From JAOAFX01 sp049700315 (GTDB lineage: Bacteria; Hydrothermota; Tepidihabitantia; SM23-42; JAOAFX01), in the NCBI GenBank assembly GCA_049700315.1, contig JBNAVN010000082.1, positions 1-8,166 on the forward strand: 8,166 nt of DNA, read 5' to 3'. Of this stretch, positions 7,477 through 8,166 are shown one piece after another; position 1 is the first letter of the stretch; each line of letters opens with the position of its first letter. A program made the position numbers and the translations under genes. Below the pieces are notes generated by a model that was given only the letters and a program-made list of their open reading frames with translations, searched no databases and was not told the DNA's origin.

Positions 7477-7635
7477 TCATATTGAGCGTTTAGGTGCCGA
7501 TGGATGACATCCTGCATCAATATTGACCTTCATTATATCCAGGAAGGAATCTCTTTCCATTTCTTCTTTTATCAATCGCTCAATATCTGCCTGGGTTATC
7601 GGATGTTCTACTCTTTGTGGCGATTTTGTCTTCAT
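7477..7635 (-). CDS. Candidate RiPP precursor peptide (52 aa)
   Basis: This short gene encodes 52 residues. It starts MKTKSPQRVEHPITQADIER, continues with a charged helix (LIKEEMERDSFLDIMKV) and ends NIDAGCHPSAPKRSI. The first 40 or so residues look like an acidic/basic helical leader. The tail after the AG pair, with a single Cys43, His, Ser and two Pro, looks like a core. The ATG at 7635 has a very strong ribosome binding site (AAGGGGGTGA, 7650-7641) and lies 1 nt after the stop of the 135-aa gene. It is the first gene upstream of a PqqD-like/SPASM radical SAM enzyme, the usual place for its substrate, and a strong hairpin follows it. I do not recognise the family. It could instead be a small accessory protein, but size, position and leader/core appearance all favour a precursor. 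Confidence 0.68.
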   Translation of the reverse strand: MKTKSPQRVEHPITQADIERLIKEEMERDSFLDIMKVNIDAGCHPSAPKRSI

Positions 7636-7636
7636 T

Positions 7637-8044
7637 TTACTCACCCCCTTTCATTCCGCATTTTTGCGGAATTGGTTGAGGGAGAGAAGTTTCAAGTAAC
7701 CTCGCTACTGCTCGGTTACTTATAGATTCAGACAAATAAATGCAAACAGATAAGTAATAACCATCTACCTTCATTCGCTTAAATCCCTCTGAATCAATGC
7801 CCATTTTTTCTCTCCCAATTCTATATAAATTTTTGTCTGTTTCAAGTCTTTCATTAAACAGAATAAATTCCATGCAAACCTCTTTTCCAGGGTTTTTCTC
7901 GCTGGCGGTTTGTAAAGGCATTTTTTTACTGGCAGCCATGCCATATAACCAATAACCATTTCCTTTATTCCACCAGGGGTCAGGACCGGAACCGTTGTCT
8001 GGTCTCGTTAGTCTATCTGGTCTATTCAGTCTTTCTAATTTCAT
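7637..8044 (-). CDS. 135-aa hypothetical protein, first gene of the radical SAM operon
   Basis: I do not recognise this protein. It opens with a tandem hexapeptide RLNRPD-RLTRPD and a degenerate third unit NGSGPD, followed by PWWNKGNGYWLYG, which is rich in aromatics and Gly. The rest is mixed: YLSVCIYL near 98-104, a likely helix SISNRAVARLLE (107-118), and a Pro-rich end with a final GGE. There are three Cys (57, 101, 129) and no signal peptide. AGGGAT lies 6 nt upstream of the ATG. Codon use (AGA, AAA, GAA preferred) matches the neighbours, supporting real coding. The stop TAA is 1 nt from the ATG of the 52-aa peptide, and its last codons contain that gene's ribosome binding site, so the two are translationally coupled. 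It may be an accessory, immunity or leader-binding factor, or a second substrate; none of these is shown. Confidence 0.6.
   Translation of the reverse strand: MKLERLNRPDRLTRPDNGSGPDPWWNKGNGYWLYGMAASKKMPLQTASEKNPGKEVCMEFILFNERLETDKNLYRIGREKMGIDSEGFKRMKVDGYYLSVCIYLSESISNRAVARLLETSLPQPIPQKCGMKGGE
7653..7672 (-). repeat. 8-bp inverted repeat just upstream of the precursor ribosome binding site
   Basis: ATTCCGCA and TGCGGAAT form a perfect stem with a 4-nt loop. It lies inside the last codons of the 135-aa gene and only 2 nt before the AAGGGGGTGA of the 52-aa gene. Such a stem could keep the binding site exposed or slow ribosomes finishing the upstream gene. A regulatory role is inference. Confidence 0.5.
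7694..7721 (-). repeat. 8-bp inverted repeat with 12-nt loop in the end of the 135-aa gene
   Basis: AAGTAACC and GGTTACTT pair perfectly across a 12-nt loop. Together with the hairpin at 7653-7672, and a looser 8-bp pair (GATTCAGA at 7788-7795 with TCTGAATC at 7725-7732), it makes a run of possible RNA hairpins leading to the precursor start. The last pair has a 55-nt loop and could be chance. Confidence 0.4.
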
Positions 8045-8075
8045 AGTGCAATCCCTTTTGAAAGAAGAGATTTGC

Positions 8076-8095
8076 CTTTTCGGGGCGAAAAGCCC
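8076..8095. repeat. Two mutually exclusive small hairpins upstream of the operon
   Basis: On the minus strand CTTTTCG-CCC-CGAAAAG (8092-8076, 7-bp stem) overlaps GGGC-TTTTC-GCCC (8095-8083, 4-bp stem), so only one can form at a time. They lie in the 122-nt leader before the 135-aa gene. There is no T-run after them in the direction of the operon, so they are not a plain terminator. No clear promoter hexamers were found in 8045-8166. Confidence 0.4.
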
Positions 8096-8144
8096 AAAAA
8101 AACCTCGCTAATCGTATTGATGCTGAAAATCCGCGCAGAGTTAT

Positions 8145-8164
8145 GGTAGGTAGGTAGGTAGGTA
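8145..8164. repeat. Tetranucleotide tandem repeat (GGTA)5
   Basis: Five perfect GGTA units, followed by GT, reach the right edge of the window. It may be a short microsatellite upstream of the operon, able to vary by slippage, or an assembly effect if the window edge is a contig end. How far it continues cannot be seen. Confidence 0.85.
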
Positions 8165-8166
8165 GT

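Noticed and set aside
7477..7512. HPS in the precursor tail recalled the His-Xaa-Ser (Hxs) peptide system.
   Set aside because: HxsA peptides have several HxS repeats and come with HxsB, HxsC and HxsD; here there is one HPS and a different gene set.
7504..7725. Plus-strand 73-aa frame opposite the precursor peptide.
   Set aside because: It is rich in Phe/Leu/Ser, as expected from the complement of a charged helical gene, and the minus-strand peptide has the far better ribosome binding site and context.
7698..8110. The 10-nt direct repeat AACCTCGCTA at 7698-7707 and 8101-8110, with a passing resemblance to part of the c-di-GMP-I (GEMM) riboswitch.
   Set aside because: A 10-nt match over about 400 bases can be chance, and the conserved GEMM core is not present around either copy.

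Overview
The window is AT-rich and every credible gene lies on the minus strand, so the order of transcription runs from the right edge (8166) to the left edge (1). An outer-membrane beta-barrel protein of the DUF5916 type, ending in aromatic residues, points to a Gram-negative (diderm) bacterium. The mix of genes is compatible with Bacteroidota-like or candidate-phylum lineages such as WOR-3 or Cloacimonadota. That placement is a guess from gene content, not a phylogenetic result.

Right part (2954-8044): a compact, tightly coupled operon that looks like a radical-SAM RiPP (ribosomally made, post-translationally modified peptide) locus. In transcription order it holds: an unrecognised 135-aa protein; an unlisted 52-aa candidate precursor peptide with a very strong ribosome binding site (7477-7635); a perfect 14-bp hairpin in the precursor-maturase gap; a 435-aa PqqD-like + radical SAM + SPASM enzyme; a 400-aa 12-TM MFS transporter; a 584-aa second radical SAM protein with an internal PDZ domain and a DUF512-like C-terminus; and a 76-aa protein with a possible MoaD/ThiS-like beta-grasp fold. 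The stop/start junctions are 1 nt apart, overlapping by 16 and 20 nt, and 2 nt apart, except at the hairpin.

The working model is that the PqqD-like domain of the SPASM enzyme binds the leader of the 52-aa peptide and modifies its short C-terminal core, which contains one Cys. The second radical SAM enzyme would act on the same or a related substrate, the MFS protein would export the product, and the 76-aa protein would be an accessory. This is inference: no product class could be assigned.

Left part (1-2894): a weak terminator and a candidate promoter separate the operon from a DUF5916-type surface protein (CBM9-like domain plus beta-barrel). Its reading frame is broken by one base at a T6 run that also reads as a -1 slippery heptamer. 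Downstream is the N-terminal half of an ABC exporter that runs off the left edge.

There is no gene-free stretch over 300 bases. The two larger gaps, 2854-2953 and 8045-8166, hold the terminator/promoter region and an upstream leader with small inverted repeats and a tetranucleotide repeat. No tRNA, rRNA, CRISPR array, transposase or attachment site was seen.
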